DNA of 64,000 bases, from assembly GCF_943193015.1 (NCBI RefSeq), contig NZ_CALPCM010000006.1, forward strand, positions 1-64,000. Direction: 5' to 3'. Below, in pieces: positions 50,789 to 59,800 of the stretch (the stretch's first letter is position 1; every line of letters begins with the position of its first letter). The notes under the pieces were generated by a model that was not told the origin of the DNA, did no database searches, and worked only from the letters and a program-made list of their open reading frames with translations. The DNA comes from Hominisplanchenecus_A murintestinalis (GTDB lineage: Bacteria; Bacillota; Clostridia; Lachnospirales; Lachnospiraceae). A program made the position numbers and the translations under genes.

Positions 50789-51634
50789 ATGAGAATAACA
50801 ACAACCATTTTAGAAACCAGAGAACAAATCCGTGAATGGAAGAAAGCGGGGTGTACCATTGGGCTGGTGCCGACTATGGGATTTCTGCATGAGGGGCACG
50901 GAAGCCTGATTGAAAGATGCCGCAGGGAAAATGATAAAGTCGTGGTGTCTGTTTTTGTGAATCCGACACAGTTTGGACCGAATGAGGATCTGGAAGATTA
51001 TCCTCGGGATTTTGCGCATGATACTGCTCTATGTGAAAGTCTTGGTGCAGATTTAATCTTTCATCCGGAACCGGAGGAAATGTATCATGACGCATGTGCA
51101 TACGTCAATATACACACGCTGTCAGAAAATCTATGCGGAAAAACGCGGCCGGTTCATTTTCAGGGCGTGTGTACCGTTGTGTCGAAGCTGTTCCATATTG
51201 TAGAGCCGGATACTGCATATTTTGGACAGAAAGATGCACAGCAGCTGGCGATTATTAAGAAGATGGTGGAGGATTTGAATTTTGATATCCGCATCGTAGG
51301 CTGCCCGATTGTCAGGGAGAAGGATGGTTTGGCAAAGTCGTCGCGGAACACATATCTGAATAAGGAGGAGCGAAAAGCCGCGCTCTGTTTATACAGGGCG
51401 ATACAACAGGGACAAAAAGTAATCGCCAAAGGCTGCAGCAGCGATATGGTAGTGCAGCAGATGGAGAAGATTATCTGTGAGGAGCTGTTGGCACGGATTG
51501 ACTATATTTCTGTAACAGATGCGATTACCCTACAGCCAGTAGAGCAAGTGGAACGTGATGTTCTGGTAGCTATGGCAGTTTACATTGGCAAAACCAGGCT
51601 GATTGACAATTTCAGCTATGAGGTGATGCCATGA
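50789..51634 (+). CDS. panC: Pantothenate synthetase
   Basis: A 281-residue ligase joining pantoate and beta-alanine with ATP. The nucleotidyl-transferase motif is in LVPTMGFLHEGHGSLI. The blocks VVSVFVNPTQFGPNEDLEDYPRDF, YFGQKDAQQLAIIKKMV and KSSRNTYLNKEER are all conserved. It overlaps the following BASS transporter by four bases (ATGA). No panB or panE is visible in the window. Confidence 0.95.
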   Translation: MRITTTILETREQIREWKKAGCTIGLVPTMGFLHEGHGSLIERCRRENDKVVVSVFVNPTQFGPNEDLEDYPRDFAHDTALCESLGADLIFHPEPEEMYHDACAYVNIHTLSENLCGKTRPVHFQGVCTVVSKLFHIVEPDTAYFGQKDAQQLAIIKKMVEDLNFDIRIVGCPIVREKDGLAKSSRNTYLNKEERKAALCLYRAIQQGQKVIAKGCSSDMVVQQMEKIICEELLARIDYISVTDAITLQPVEQVERDVLVAMAVYIGKTRLIDNFSYEVMP

Positions 51635-52578
51635 AGAAAATAGGGAAAGCAGCGTCATTTCTGACAAAATATATCAGCGTAGTTATCTTAATCGGTTCGG
51701 CTCTGGCGTTTTGGAAACCTTCGTTCATTAGCTGGGCGACAGATTATACTTCTTTTTTTCTGGGGGCGGCAATGTTTGGTATGGGGCTGACCATTAGAGC
51801 AGAGGATTTCAAAATAGTATTTGCAAAGCCCAGAGAAATCCTGGCAGGCACGCTGGCACAGTACACGGTGATGCCCTTGGGCGCCTGGCTGTTATGCAGA
51901 ATTTTGAATCTTCCGCCAGATTTGGCGATTGGCGTCATTTTGGTAGGCTGCTGTCCTGGCGGTACGGCGAGTAATGTGATTACATACATAGCGGGCGGGG
52001 ACGTGCCTCTTTCCGTGGGGATGACCATCGTTTCTACTTTGCTGGCTCCTTTGGTAACCCCTATGCTGGTGTATGGATTGGGAGGTGCATGGGTGGAGGT
52101 ATCATTATCGGCCATGATAATTTCCGTCGTAAAGCTCGTCCTGGTTCCTGTACTTTTGGGTATCCTGCTTCATAGAATATTTGGAAAATATATCAAGAAA
52201 GTCCAGGAGATTTTTCCACTGATTTCCGTTCTTGCTATTGTTATGATTACTACAGGTATTGTAGCAAATAATAAAGAGAAACTTATCAGCAGCGGTTTAT
52301 TAGTGCTGGGAGTGGTGGTTTTGCATAATCTGATTGGTACAGTTATGGGGCTTGGGCTTGCGAAAGTGTTAAGCATCGAATATTCCAGGGCAACGGCGAT
52401 TGCTATTGAAGTAGGAATGCAGAATAGCGGGCTTGCGGTATCGCTGGCAGCGGCGAACTTTTCGGCAAATCCTATGGCGACCCTGCCAGGCGCAGTGTTT
52501 AGTGTATGGCATAACATAGCAGGGTCATTGTTTGCGGGGATGCGCCGGCGGAAGCACAGGGAACTGCCGGTTCTGTAA
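51631..52578 (+). CDS. BASS-family transporter, candidate (keto)pantoate importer
   Basis: A 315-residue membrane protein of the bile acid:sodium symporter fold, with ten helices in two inverted halves. VGCCPGGTASNVITYIAGGDVPLSVGMT and EVGMQNSGLAVSLAAANF are the conserved ion/substrate-site segments. One BASS protein, PanS of Salmonella, takes up ketopantoate/pantoate. Translational coupling to panC makes the same role likely here, but this is inference from context. Its last codons are part of repeat copy R2. Confidence 0.7.
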   Translation: MKKIGKAASFLTKYISVVILIGSALAFWKPSFISWATDYTSFFLGAAMFGMGLTIRAEDFKIVFAKPREILAGTLAQYTVMPLGAWLLCRILNLPPDLAIGVILVGCCPGGTASNVITYIAGGDVPLSVGMTIVSTLLAPLVTPMLVYGLGGAWVEVSLSAMIISVVKLVLVPVLLGILLHRIFGKYIKKVQEIFPLISVLAIVMITTGIVANNKEKLISSGLLVLGVVVLHNLIGTVMGLGLAKVLSIEYSRATAIAIEVGMQNSGLAVSLAAANFSANPMATLPGAVFSVWHNIAGSLFAGMRRRKHRELPVL

Positions 52579-52614
52579 CCGTCCGGCGTAAGCGCCAAAC
52601 CGCAATTTGAAATC
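52562..52614 (+). repeat. Intergenic 37-bp repeat element, copy R2 (short)
   Basis: A unit resembling ACTATCGGTTCCGTAACTG begins inside the final codons of the BASS gene (52562). It continues through GTCCGGCGTAAGCG and ends in CCAAACCGCAATTTGAAA (52595-52612), the same tail as copies R1 and R3. It is followed after about 65 bp by the pfkA promoter. Confidence 0.65.
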
Positions 52615-52680
52615 AGCTCCATTAAAGAAGATTTTAAATACAGAGCCGTCACGCCACATACGGATTTTCAAAGAATACAG

Positions 52681-52709
52681 TTGTGATAACCGTCGAAATA
52701 AGTTATAAT
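52681..52709 (+). promoter_or_regulatory. Promoter of the pfkA-dnaX-ybaB-recR operon
   Basis: TTGTGA (52681-52686), a 17-bp spacer and a perfect TATAAT (52704-52709). The 90-nt leader includes CAGGG/CCCTG (52729-52733 with 52743-52747). The sequence just before the -35 resembles that before the promoter at 61648. Confidence 0.75.
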
Positions 52710-52799
52710 AAAAACATCTTATTTCGCCAGGGTGAAGGGAATCCCTGCACGTGAGGCGGACAGCTACGATAATAATGGAAGAAAGGAATACGACATGTC

Positions 52800-53876
52800 A
52801 TGAAAAAGAGAATCGGTTTGTTAACAAGCGGCGGCGACTGTCAGGCATTGAACGCCACCATGCGCGGAGTTGTGAAAGGGTTAAGCTCAAATCTGCCTGA
52901 TCTGGAGGTTTACGGATTTGCCGATGGATACAGGGGCTTGATTTACGGTGATTACCGGATGCTGACTTCAATGGATTTTTCAGGAATCCTGACAAAAGGA
53001 GGCACAATCCTGGGAACATCAAGACAGCCATTTAAATTGATGCGTGTGCCGGATGCTGACGGCCTGGATAAAGTAGAGGCAATGAAGCAGAATTATTATA
53101 AGCTGCGCCTGGACTGTCTGGTTATCCTGGGCGGAAACGGGACACAAAAGACGGCGAATCTGCTGAGAGAAGAAGGATTGAATATCATCCATTTGCCTAA
53201 GACGATTGATAATGATATTTATGGGACAGATATGACGTTTGGCTTTCAGAGCGCGGTAGATATCGCGACGGACGCGATTGACTGTATCCACACCACAGCA
53301 GCATCTCATAACCGCGTATTTCTGGTAGAGGTTATGGGACATAAGGTAGGCTGGCTGACGCTCCATGCGGGTATCGCAGGCGGCGCTGATATTATCCTTC
53401 TGCCGGAGATTCCGTATGATATTGATAGAATCGTGGAGGCTATCAACCGCAGGGCGCAGAGAGGGGCAGGCTTTACGATTCTGGCAGTTGCGGAAGGCGC
53501 AATTTCTAAGAAAGATGCAAAGCTGTCAAAGAAGGAATTAAAAGAAAAAATGAAGAACTATAAATATCCTTCGGTTTCTTATGAACTGGCAGACCAGATT
53601 CTGAAAAAGACAGGTATTGAAGTACGTATTACAGTTCCGGGACATACGCAGCGCGGAGGAAGCCCTTGTCCGTATGACAGAGTGCTTTCCACCAGGCTGG
53701 GAGCCGGGGCAGCAAAACTGATTATGAATAATGAGTATGGCTACATGGTTGGAATCGTAAATGGAAAAGTAAAGAAAGTACCGCTGGCGGATGTGGCCGG
53801 AAAGCTGAAAATGGTTGACCCGGATAATCAGCTGATTAAAGAAGCAAAGCTTATCGGTATCAGTTTCGGAGATTGA
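52800..53876 (+). CDS. pfkA: 6-phosphofructokinase, mixed-substrate (group III-like)
   Basis: A 358-residue PFK. The phosphoryl-donor site reads GGNGT rather than GGDGS, and the catalytic loop reads PKTIDND with Lys where classical ATP-PFKs have Gly. Gly in the first and Lys in the second motif is the pattern of group III enzymes that include ATP- and PPi-users. VEVMGHKVGWL and GHTQRGGSPCPYDR bind fructose 6-phosphate. The ribosome-binding site AAAGGA is 12 bases upstream, rather far. dnaX starts within four bases of the stop. Confidence 0.88.
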   Translation: MKKRIGLLTSGGDCQALNATMRGVVKGLSSNLPDLEVYGFADGYRGLIYGDYRMLTSMDFSGILTKGGTILGTSRQPFKLMRVPDADGLDKVEAMKQNYYKLRLDCLVILGGNGTQKTANLLREEGLNIIHLPKTIDNDIYGTDMTFGFQSAVDIATDAIDCIHTTAASHNRVFLVEVMGHKVGWLTLHAGIAGGADIILLPEIPYDIDRIVEAINRRAQRGAGFTILAVAEGAISKKDAKLSKKELKEKMKNYKYPSVSYELADQILKKTGIEVRITVPGHTQRGGSPCPYDRVLSTRLGAGAAKLIMNNEYGYMVGIVNGKVKKVPLADVAGKLKMVDPDNQLIKEAKLIGISFGD

Positions 53877-53879
53877 TGA

Positions 53880-55478
53880 ATGAGTTATACTGCGTTATAT
53901 CGTAAATTTCGTCCTGCCTCTTTTGCAGATGTGAAGGGGCAGGAGCATATTGTGACAACCTTAAAAAATCAGATCGCTGCAGAGCGTATTGGCCATGCTT
54001 ATTTGTTCTGCGGCACAAGGGGTACCGGAAAGACTACAGTGGCAAAGATTTTGGCCCGGGCTGTGAACTGTGAACATCCGGTGGACGGAAATCCCTGCGG
54101 AGAGTGTGAGACGTGTAAGGCGATTGCGGCGGGCACTTCGATGAATGTAATCGAGATTGATGCCGCGTCCAATAATGGCGTAGACAATATCCGGGAAATC
54201 CGTGATGAAGTCGCGTACTCACCAACCAGCGGCAAATACAAGGTCTATATCATTGACGAGGTTCATATGCTGTCCATAGGAGCGTTTAATGCGCTCCTAA
54301 AGACGTTAGAGGAACCTCCTTCTTATGTGATTTTTATCCTGGCTACCACGGAGGCACATAAAATTCCGATTACCATTCTGTCTCGGTGTCAGCGTTATGA
54401 TTTTAAACGTATTCCTCTGACTACGATTGCTGACAGAATGCGGGAGCTGATGAATGAAGAACAGGTAGAGGTGGAAGAGAAGGCGCTGCGCTATATTGCC
54501 AAGAAAGCGGACGGTTCTATGCGTGACGCGCTGAGCCTGCTGGATCAGTGCATTGCCTTTTATTTGGGACAGAAGCTTACCTATGATCATGTACTTGAAG
54601 TATTGGGAGCTGTGGATACGGAAGAGTTTGGCCGTTTGCTGCGGGAGGTTCTGGAAAACAATGTGGTGCAGGTGATTGCCCATCTGGAGGATTTAATTAT
54701 GCAGGGGCGGGAACTGGGACAATTTGCCACAGATTTTACCTGGTATCTCAGGAACCTGCTGCTCCTGAAATCTTCGGATGATATGGAGGATGTATTAGAT
54801 GTGTCCACAGAAAATCTGGAGACTTTGCGGGAAGAGGCGGGGCTGGTGCGGAATGATACGCTAATGCGGTATATCCGCATTTTTTCTGAGCTTTCAAATC
54901 AGATGAAATATGCGGCTTCCAAGCGGGTGCTGCTGGAAGTGGCTTTGATTAAGCTGTGCCGCCCTCAGATGGAGAACGATGAGATTTCTATGGCAGAACG
55001 TATCCGCGCGCTGGAAAAAAAGCTGGAAAATGGAAGGATGGTGCAGGCAGCGCCGATACAGAGTGTTTGGCCGGAAACAGGGCAGCCTGCCGGCCAGGAG
55101 AGCCATGAGCCGGAAGCAGAACCGGAAATGGCGGCGCCGGAAGACTTACAGGAGGTTATGCGGTTGTGGAACAGCATCGTGGCGTCAGCAGAGGGACAGA
55201 GGTTTCGGCAGACTCTTGCCCAGGCAGTGCCAAAGTTTCAGGAAAATGACGGAAGGCTATTTGTAGTGTTTTCAGACTTTTTAGGAGAGACATATCTAAA
55301 CAGTGAGGAGAAAAAGCAAGAGCTGGAGAAAATCATTGAGGGGAAATTGGGGAAACATGTAGAAGTGAAATTCGTCCTGAGAGCAGATGAACATTTGGTG
55401 GGAGGACGTTTATCAAAAATTAGTGTGGAAGATGCTATCAAAAAATTTGTCCACGCGGATATTGAAATTGAGGATTAG
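53880..55478 (+). CDS. dnaX: DNA polymerase III subunits gamma/tau
   Basis: A 532-residue clamp-loader ATPase. Walker A GTRGTGKTTVAK, a zinc module with C-X-PVDGNPC-X2-C-X2-C (CEHPVDGNPCGECETC), the DEVH Walker B (IIDEVHML) and sensor motif SRCQRYDFKRI are intact. The C-terminal domain is long enough for tau contacts with polymerase. It leads into ybaB and recR, the usual trio. Confidence 0.95.
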   Translation: MSYTALYRKFRPASFADVKGQEHIVTTLKNQIAAERIGHAYLFCGTRGTGKTTVAKILARAVNCEHPVDGNPCGECETCKAIAAGTSMNVIEIDAASNNGVDNIREIRDEVAYSPTSGKYKVYIIDEVHMLSIGAFNALLKTLEEPPSYVIFILATTEAHKIPITILSRCQRYDFKRIPLTTIADRMRELMNEEQVEVEEKALRYIAKKADGSMRDALSLLDQCIAFYLGQKLTYDHVLEVLGAVDTEEFGRLLREVLENNVVQVIAHLEDLIMQGRELGQFATDFTWYLRNLLLLKSSDDMEDVLDVSTENLETLREEAGLVRNDTLMRYIRIFSELSNQMKYAASKRVLLEVALIKLCRPQMENDEISMAERIRALEKKLENGRMVQAAPIQSVWPETGQPAGQESHEPEAEPEMAAPEDLQEVMRLWNSIVASAEGQRFRQTLAQAVPKFQENDGRLFVVFSDFLGETYLNSEEKKQELEKIIEGKLGKHVEVKFVLRADEHLVGGRLSKISVEDAIKKFVHADIEIED

Positions 55479-55491
55479 GAGGAAAAGTGAA

Positions 55492-55848
55492 ATGGCAAGA
55501 CGTGGAGGATTTCCGGGCGGAGGCATGCCGGGTAATATGAATAATCTGATGAAACAGGCGCAGAAAATGCAGAGGCAGATGGAAGAGAGCCAGAAAGCTT
55601 TGGAGGAAAAGGAGTTTACCGCAGCAGCAGGGGGCGGCGCAGTAGAAGTAAGCGTATCCGGCAAGCGGGAGATTACGAAAGTGAAACTGGCTGAAGAGGT
55701 GGTAGATCCGGATGATATTGAGATGCTTGAGGATTTAATTATGGCGGCTGCCAATGAAGCTCTCCGGAAGATGGAGGAAGAAGCAGGGGCGGCTATGTCT
55801 AAGATTACCGGAGGCATGGGAGGCCTGGGCGGAGGGTTTCCGTTCTGA
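55492..55848 (+). CDS. ybaB: YbaB/EbfC nucleoid-associated protein
   Basis: A 118-residue dimeric DNA-binding protein. A Gly/Met-rich N-terminus, MARRGGFPGGGMPGNMNNLMKQAQKMQ, precedes the YbaB core ALEEKEFTAAAGGGAVEVSVSGKREITKVKL. The ATG at 55492 follows TAGGAGGAAAAG; the frame extends upstream into dnaX but that part is a shadow. It overlaps recR by one base. Confidence 0.94.
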   Translation: MARRGGFPGGGMPGNMNNLMKQAQKMQRQMEESQKALEEKEFTAAAGGGAVEVSVSGKREITKVKLAEEVVDPDDIEMLEDLIMAAANEALRKMEEEAGAAMSKITGGMGGLGGGFPF

Positions 55849-56444
55849 TGGATTATTACAGCAAACAAATTAGTGAACTTATCGGGGAGCTTTCAAAGCT
55901 TCCCGGCGTCGGTTCTAAGTCTGCCCAGCGGCTGGCATTTTACCTTATTAACCGTCCGGTGGAAGAGGTGCAGAGACTTTCTGATACGATGATACAGGCC
56001 AGGCAAAACGTACGCTACTGCAGCCAGTGCGGAACGCTGACAGATCAGGAACTTTGCCCTATCTGTGCCAACCCCAAACGTGACCAGTCTATGATTATGG
56101 TTGTGGAGGATACCCGTGATCTGGCGGCTTATGAAAAGACAGGGAAGTATGAAGGGGTTTACCATGTGCTTCACGGGGCGATTTCGCCTATGCTTGGCAT
56201 AGGGCCGGGAGATATCAAATTGAAAGAGTTGATGGTACGGCTTCAGGGAGAGGTAAAAGAGGTTATCATAGCTACGAATTCCAGCTTGGAGGGCGAGACC
56301 ACGGCCATGTATATCAGTAAACTTATCAAACCGACGGGAATCAGAGTCAGCCGGATAGCTAGCGGCGTTCCGGTGGGCGGCGATCTGGAATATATTGATG
56401 AGGTAACGCTGCTGCGTGCCCTGGAGGGGCGCGTGGAATTATAG
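55848..56444 (+). CDS. recR: Recombination protein RecR
   Basis: A 198-residue RecFOR-pathway protein. It has the HhH region LPGVGSKSAQRLAFYLI, a four-Cys zinc finger (CSQCGTLTDQELCPIC), and a Toprim domain with VVEDTRDLAAYEKTGKYEGVYHVLHG. It mediates loading of RecA at gaps. It starts at the ybaB stop (TGATG). Confidence 0.96.
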   Translation: MDYYSKQISELIGELSKLPGVGSKSAQRLAFYLINRPVEEVQRLSDTMIQARQNVRYCSQCGTLTDQELCPICANPKRDQSMIMVVEDTRDLAAYEKTGKYEGVYHVLHGAISPMLGIGPGDIKLKELMVRLQGEVKEVIIATNSSLEGETTAMYISKLIKPTGIRVSRIASGVPVGGDLEYIDEVTLLRALEGRVEL

Positions 56445-56446
56445 AT

Positions 56447-56495
56447 ATGCGTCAGGATGTAAGCGGTAAATTCTCTGGAAAGCCGGAATTAGAAG
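56447..56495 (+). repeat. Possible diverged copy R4 of the intergenic repeat
   Basis: GATGTAAGCGGTAAATTCTC followed by GGAAAGCCGGAATTAGAA aligns loosely with the end of R1 (GGTGTAAGCGGCAACCTCCT, then the tail). It again sits between a gene stop (recR) and the next promoter region (hprK). Matches are imperfect and this copy is uncertain. GAAGGAATACTATACATAC (56492-56510) directly after it recurs at 4182-4200. Confidence 0.35.
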
Positions 56496-56593
56496 GAATA
56501 CTATACATACCCCATTCGTTCGGGATTATGCTGGATGTGAGAGGAAAAGTATGATAAAATAAAAGTATCTAGAGGATTCAAAGGAGGAAAGGT

Positions 56594-57526
56594 ATGAGTA
56601 ATGTAGCATTGACGAAGGTCATGGAGCAGATGAAGCTGGAAAACCTGACCCCGGATATTGATATGTCGTCAATTGAAATCACCCTGCCGGATATTAACCG
56701 TCCAGCACTGCAGCTCACAGGGTATTTTGACCATTTTGCTTCTGAGCGCGTCCAGATTATCGGATATGTGGAATACACGTATCTGGAGCATCTGCCCCGG
56801 GAAGAGAAACTCAAGGTATACGACCAGTTTCTGGGATACAAGATGCCATGTGTGATTTATACTACGAGGACACAGCCGGATGAGGACATGCTGCAGCTGG
56901 CGCATAAATATGGCGTTCCCATTTTCAGATCCCATCAGACAACATCTGCGTTTATGGCAGAAATTATCCGCTGGCTGAACGTGGAGCTGGCTCCCTGTAT
57001 TTCCATTCATGGCGTGTTGGTTGACGTATACGGCGAGGGTGTGCTGATTATGGGCGAGAGCGGCATTGGAAAGAGTGAGGCAGCGCTGGAGCTGATTAAG
57101 CGGGGGCACCGCCTTGTCACGGATGACGTTGTGGAGATACGCAAGGTCAGCGATGTGACTCTGGTAGGGACTGCGCCTGATATCACGCGTCATTTTATTG
57201 AACTGCGGGGTATTGGGATTATCGACGTAAAGACGCTGTTCGGTGTGGAAAGTGTAAAAAATACCCAGAATATTGATTTGGTAATTAAGCTGGAAGAGTG
57301 GAACCGGGATAAAGAGTATGACAGGCTGGGGCTGGAAGAGGAGTATACGGAAATTCTTGGAAACAAGATTGTATGCCATTCCCTGCCTATCCGTCCGGGG
57401 CGGAATCTGGCAGTTATCGTAGAGTCGGCGGCGGTGAACCACAGACAGAAGAAGATGGGGTATAACGCTGCGCAAGAGCTGTACAAGAGGGTGCAGGAAT
57501 CCCTATCAAGGGGAAGGAAGGATTAA
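56594..57526 (+). CDS. hprK: HPr kinase/phosphorylase
   Basis: A 310-residue bifunctional enzyme phosphorylating Ser46 of HPr, the key switch of catabolite control in Gram-positives. P-loop GESGIGKSEAALELIKRGHRLVTDD contains the catalytic Asp after the loop. The C-terminal signature FIELRGIGIIDVKTLFG is intact. AAAGGAGG precedes the ATG. The ROK glucokinase, normally close by in such genomes, is separated here by a two-gene AT-rich insert. Confidence 0.95.
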   Translation: MSNVALTKVMEQMKLENLTPDIDMSSIEITLPDINRPALQLTGYFDHFASERVQIIGYVEYTYLEHLPREEKLKVYDQFLGYKMPCVIYTTRTQPDEDMLQLAHKYGVPIFRSHQTTSAFMAEIIRWLNVELAPCISIHGVLVDVYGEGVLIMGESGIGKSEAALELIKRGHRLVTDDVVEIRKVSDVTLVGTAPDITRHFIELRGIGIIDVKTLFGVESVKNTQNIDLVIKLEEWNRDKEYDRLGLEEEYTEILGNKIVCHSLPIRPGRNLAVIVESAAVNHRQKKMGYNAAQELYKRVQESLSRGRKD

Positions 57527-57568
57527 AGAAAAATCACATTTTGATTTTTGAAATATACACAAAAATGA

Positions 57569-57597
57569 TTGACACATCTAAAACTATTTGGTAATAT
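57569..57597 (+). promoter_or_regulatory. Promoter of the YwgA-HD gene pair
   Basis: A perfect TTGACA (57569-57574), 17 bp, and TAATAT (57592-57597) in an AT-rich region. The leader is about 145 nt. This strong private promoter shows the pair is expressed apart from hprK. Confidence 0.75.
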
Positions 57598-57744
57598 ACT
57601 ATTACAGAAGATAAGCCAGGATTACAGAGCAATAAAAAGTTCAGTATACGAGGGGCAATGTTTACTGTATAATAAAAGAGAGAGAAGTTCATTCTCATCA
57701 AGAAGGAACACTTTTGATAAAGGATGGCAAAAGGAGGGGTTGCT

Positions 57745-58224
57745 ATGGCGAATAAATTTTTATTGCCTGTATACAAGAAGGTTTTTGGTGAGTCGTTTTC
57801 GTATGGAAGGTTTGAAGATCGGTTAAAAATGCAGAAAATGGTTTATCTTTTGCAGGAAGAAGGAGTGAATATTGGCCATTACGGATTTGACTGGTATAAA
57901 CATGGACCATATTCACAGGTCTTATTAGATGATATGTATATGGAAAATGGGACTGCCTGTATGGGATTAAACTACACGCCGGAAGCAGAACAGCGCATTG
58001 AAAGATTAAAAGAAATCTTCAGCGATGCTGACGCAAAAGAAAAATATGGGGTGAAAAACTGGACAGAATGTCTGGCTTCGATTCATTTTTTAAGAATGAA
58101 AGAAATGGGAAGCAATGCTTCAGAAGAAGAAATTCTTCAGGTGTTAACGGACAGAAAGCCGCATTTAAATGATGACGCTTTAAATAGAAAGGCTTATCGT
58201 TTAATAGAGAATTTAGCTATGTAG
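57745..58224 (+). CDS. YwgA/Panacea-like protein
   Basis: A 159-residue soluble helical protein. The N-terminal segment LKMQKMVYLLQEEGVNIGHYGFDWYKHGPYSQVLLDDM matches the YwgA group, related to the Panacea (SocA) antitoxin-like fold (KLQK...YGPYS pattern). Panacea domains neutralise diverse toxins, whereas YwgA itself is uncharacterised. The ATG at 57745 has AAAGGAGGGG upstream; an ATG at 57724 precedes that site. Ten bases separate it from the HD gene, so the two are a unit. Confidence 0.65.
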   Translation: MANKFLLPVYKKVFGESFSYGRFEDRLKMQKMVYLLQEEGVNIGHYGFDWYKHGPYSQVLLDDMYMENGTACMGLNYTPEAEQRIERLKEIFSDADAKEKYGVKNWTECLASIHFLRMKEMGSNASEEEILQVLTDRKPHLNDDALNRKAYRLIENLAM

Positions 58225-58234
58225 GTGTTGGAAA

Positions 58235-59707
58235 ATGGCGATAAAATTTACGGATAAGATACTTGACAATGTACATGGATTTATTGAGTACTCGGATGCG
58301 GAAAAAGAAGTCATGAATACCCTGTTGTTTAAAAGACTGCAAAGTATTAAACAGTTAAGCATTGCAAATTGGATTTTTCCCGGATCGGAACATACAAGAT
58401 ATATCCATTCGTTAGGTGTAATGCATATTGCGGATAAAATAGCACGGCAACTGGAGCTGCCTGATCAGGACAGAAAGATTATACGGATGGCGGGACTTCT
58501 GCATGACATAGGACATTATCCTCTTTCGCATGTATGTGAAACTCCTTATAAAAAAGGCATGGAAAACTATAAAGAGGACAGTGTTTGCCAGGCAGTAAAT
58601 GGTGATATGAAACGATATATAGAGAGATTTTCATTGCCAGTCGCTAAAGAATTTATGGTAGGTTCTGTAGAGGGGCATCATGAGGCAGTAGGAGCAGCTA
58701 TTATCCGTACAGATCCCCAGATAAAGAAGATTATCACAGAGGAATGTGGTGAGGCGTCTATAGATATTATTTGCGATATGATTACAGGGAATGTAAAAAG
58801 ACAAGATACAAACCCGTTATGGGTGCAGATTTTACATTCAGAAATTGATGCAGATGGAATTGACTATATGATGCGTGACGCAGCTTTTGCGGGTACCGGA
58901 TTTGGAAGCTTTGAAATGAATCAATTAATCAGGTGCTTCGAGAGAAGGGTATACGATGGAAAAGAAATCTTATGTATTAATGAAAAGGGAATTGCGGCAG
59001 CGGATCAATATCTCATAAATAAATTTTTTTCGTACTCTCAGGTTGTTTTCAATAAGCATATTTCAAATCTGGAATGGATGGCAGAAATAATCGTTGATTG
59101 GATGTTGAAACAAAGTGTACTGTTTCCAACAAAGGAAAATCTGTTAAAACAATGGATAAATGCAAAAGGAAACTTCGACAATTATTTAAGCTTCACAGAC
59201 AATTTCTTTTGGAAAGCGCTGGATGAGATAAAAACATCCCCCAAAAAATATTATGCGCCCGAATATATTGTTGAATTAAGCAAAAAGCTTTTAAATCACG
59301 AAGAGCTTTCTTTTGTTAGTGACAGTGAAGTTAGAATCATATCAAAAGATGCAGATGAAATGAAAGAGCGTCTTTGTCAATCAGCTATATATACGGAATA
59401 TGTAAATAGTCACGATAAGGTTGTATTATACAGCAAAAAACCAATGACAAAGAATGTTCCGTACGAGAAATTTATCGAAGCCATAGAGCGAAACATACCG
59501 GAAGAATTACAGGATGACAAAGAAAAATATATAAAAAATAAGGTGCTTTCCCGGTATATGGAGGGGATTTGTGTCTGTAATAACAGAAATGAAGAGATTC
59601 ATCTTTTATGCGACGATGATAAATCTTTAATGAAACAATTATATGGCACGAATCTGGTGATTTTTAGGGCATTTCAGTTTCCGTTGGCGGACAAAGCAAA
59701 CTTATAA
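58235..59707 (+). CDS. HD-domain (SAMHD1/YwfO-like) phosphohydrolase
   Basis: A 490-residue HD hydrolase. Metal and catalytic residues are readable: His58 in EHTRYIHSLGV, His90-Asp91 in GLLHDIGHYPLSH, GHH in VEGHHEAV, and Asp205 in HSEIDADGIDYMMRDA. This matches dNTP triphosphohydrolase-type HD proteins such as SAMHD1 and Bacillus YwfO. The C-terminal 200 residues are unfamiliar. Base composition is distinctly AT-rich. With the YwgA-like partner it may be a toxin-antitoxin or nucleotide-depletion defence pair, which is inference. Confidence 0.75.
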   Translation: MAIKFTDKILDNVHGFIEYSDAEKEVMNTLLFKRLQSIKQLSIANWIFPGSEHTRYIHSLGVMHIADKIARQLELPDQDRKIIRMAGLLHDIGHYPLSHVCETPYKKGMENYKEDSVCQAVNGDMKRYIERFSLPVAKEFMVGSVEGHHEAVGAAIIRTDPQIKKIITEECGEASIDIICDMITGNVKRQDTNPLWVQILHSEIDADGIDYMMRDAAFAGTGFGSFEMNQLIRCFERRVYDGKEILCINEKGIAAADQYLINKFFSYSQVVFNKHISNLEWMAEIIVDWMLKQSVLFPTKENLLKQWINAKGNFDNYLSFTDNFFWKALDEIKTSPKKYYAPEYIVELSKKLLNHEELSFVSDSEVRIISKDADEMKERLCQSAIYTEYVNSHDKVVLYSKKPMTKNVPYEKFIEAIERNIPEELQDDKEKYIKNKVLSRYMEGICVCNNRNEEIHLLCDDDKSLMKQLYGTNLVIFRAFQFPLADKANL

Positions 59708-59800
59708 GTAGAGATCATATGATTATCAATAGGGGATTGTGTTCTAAAGTGGAATTGCGTAAACAGTACTCAGGCATTTTGTGTAAGGAGGATTTGTGGG

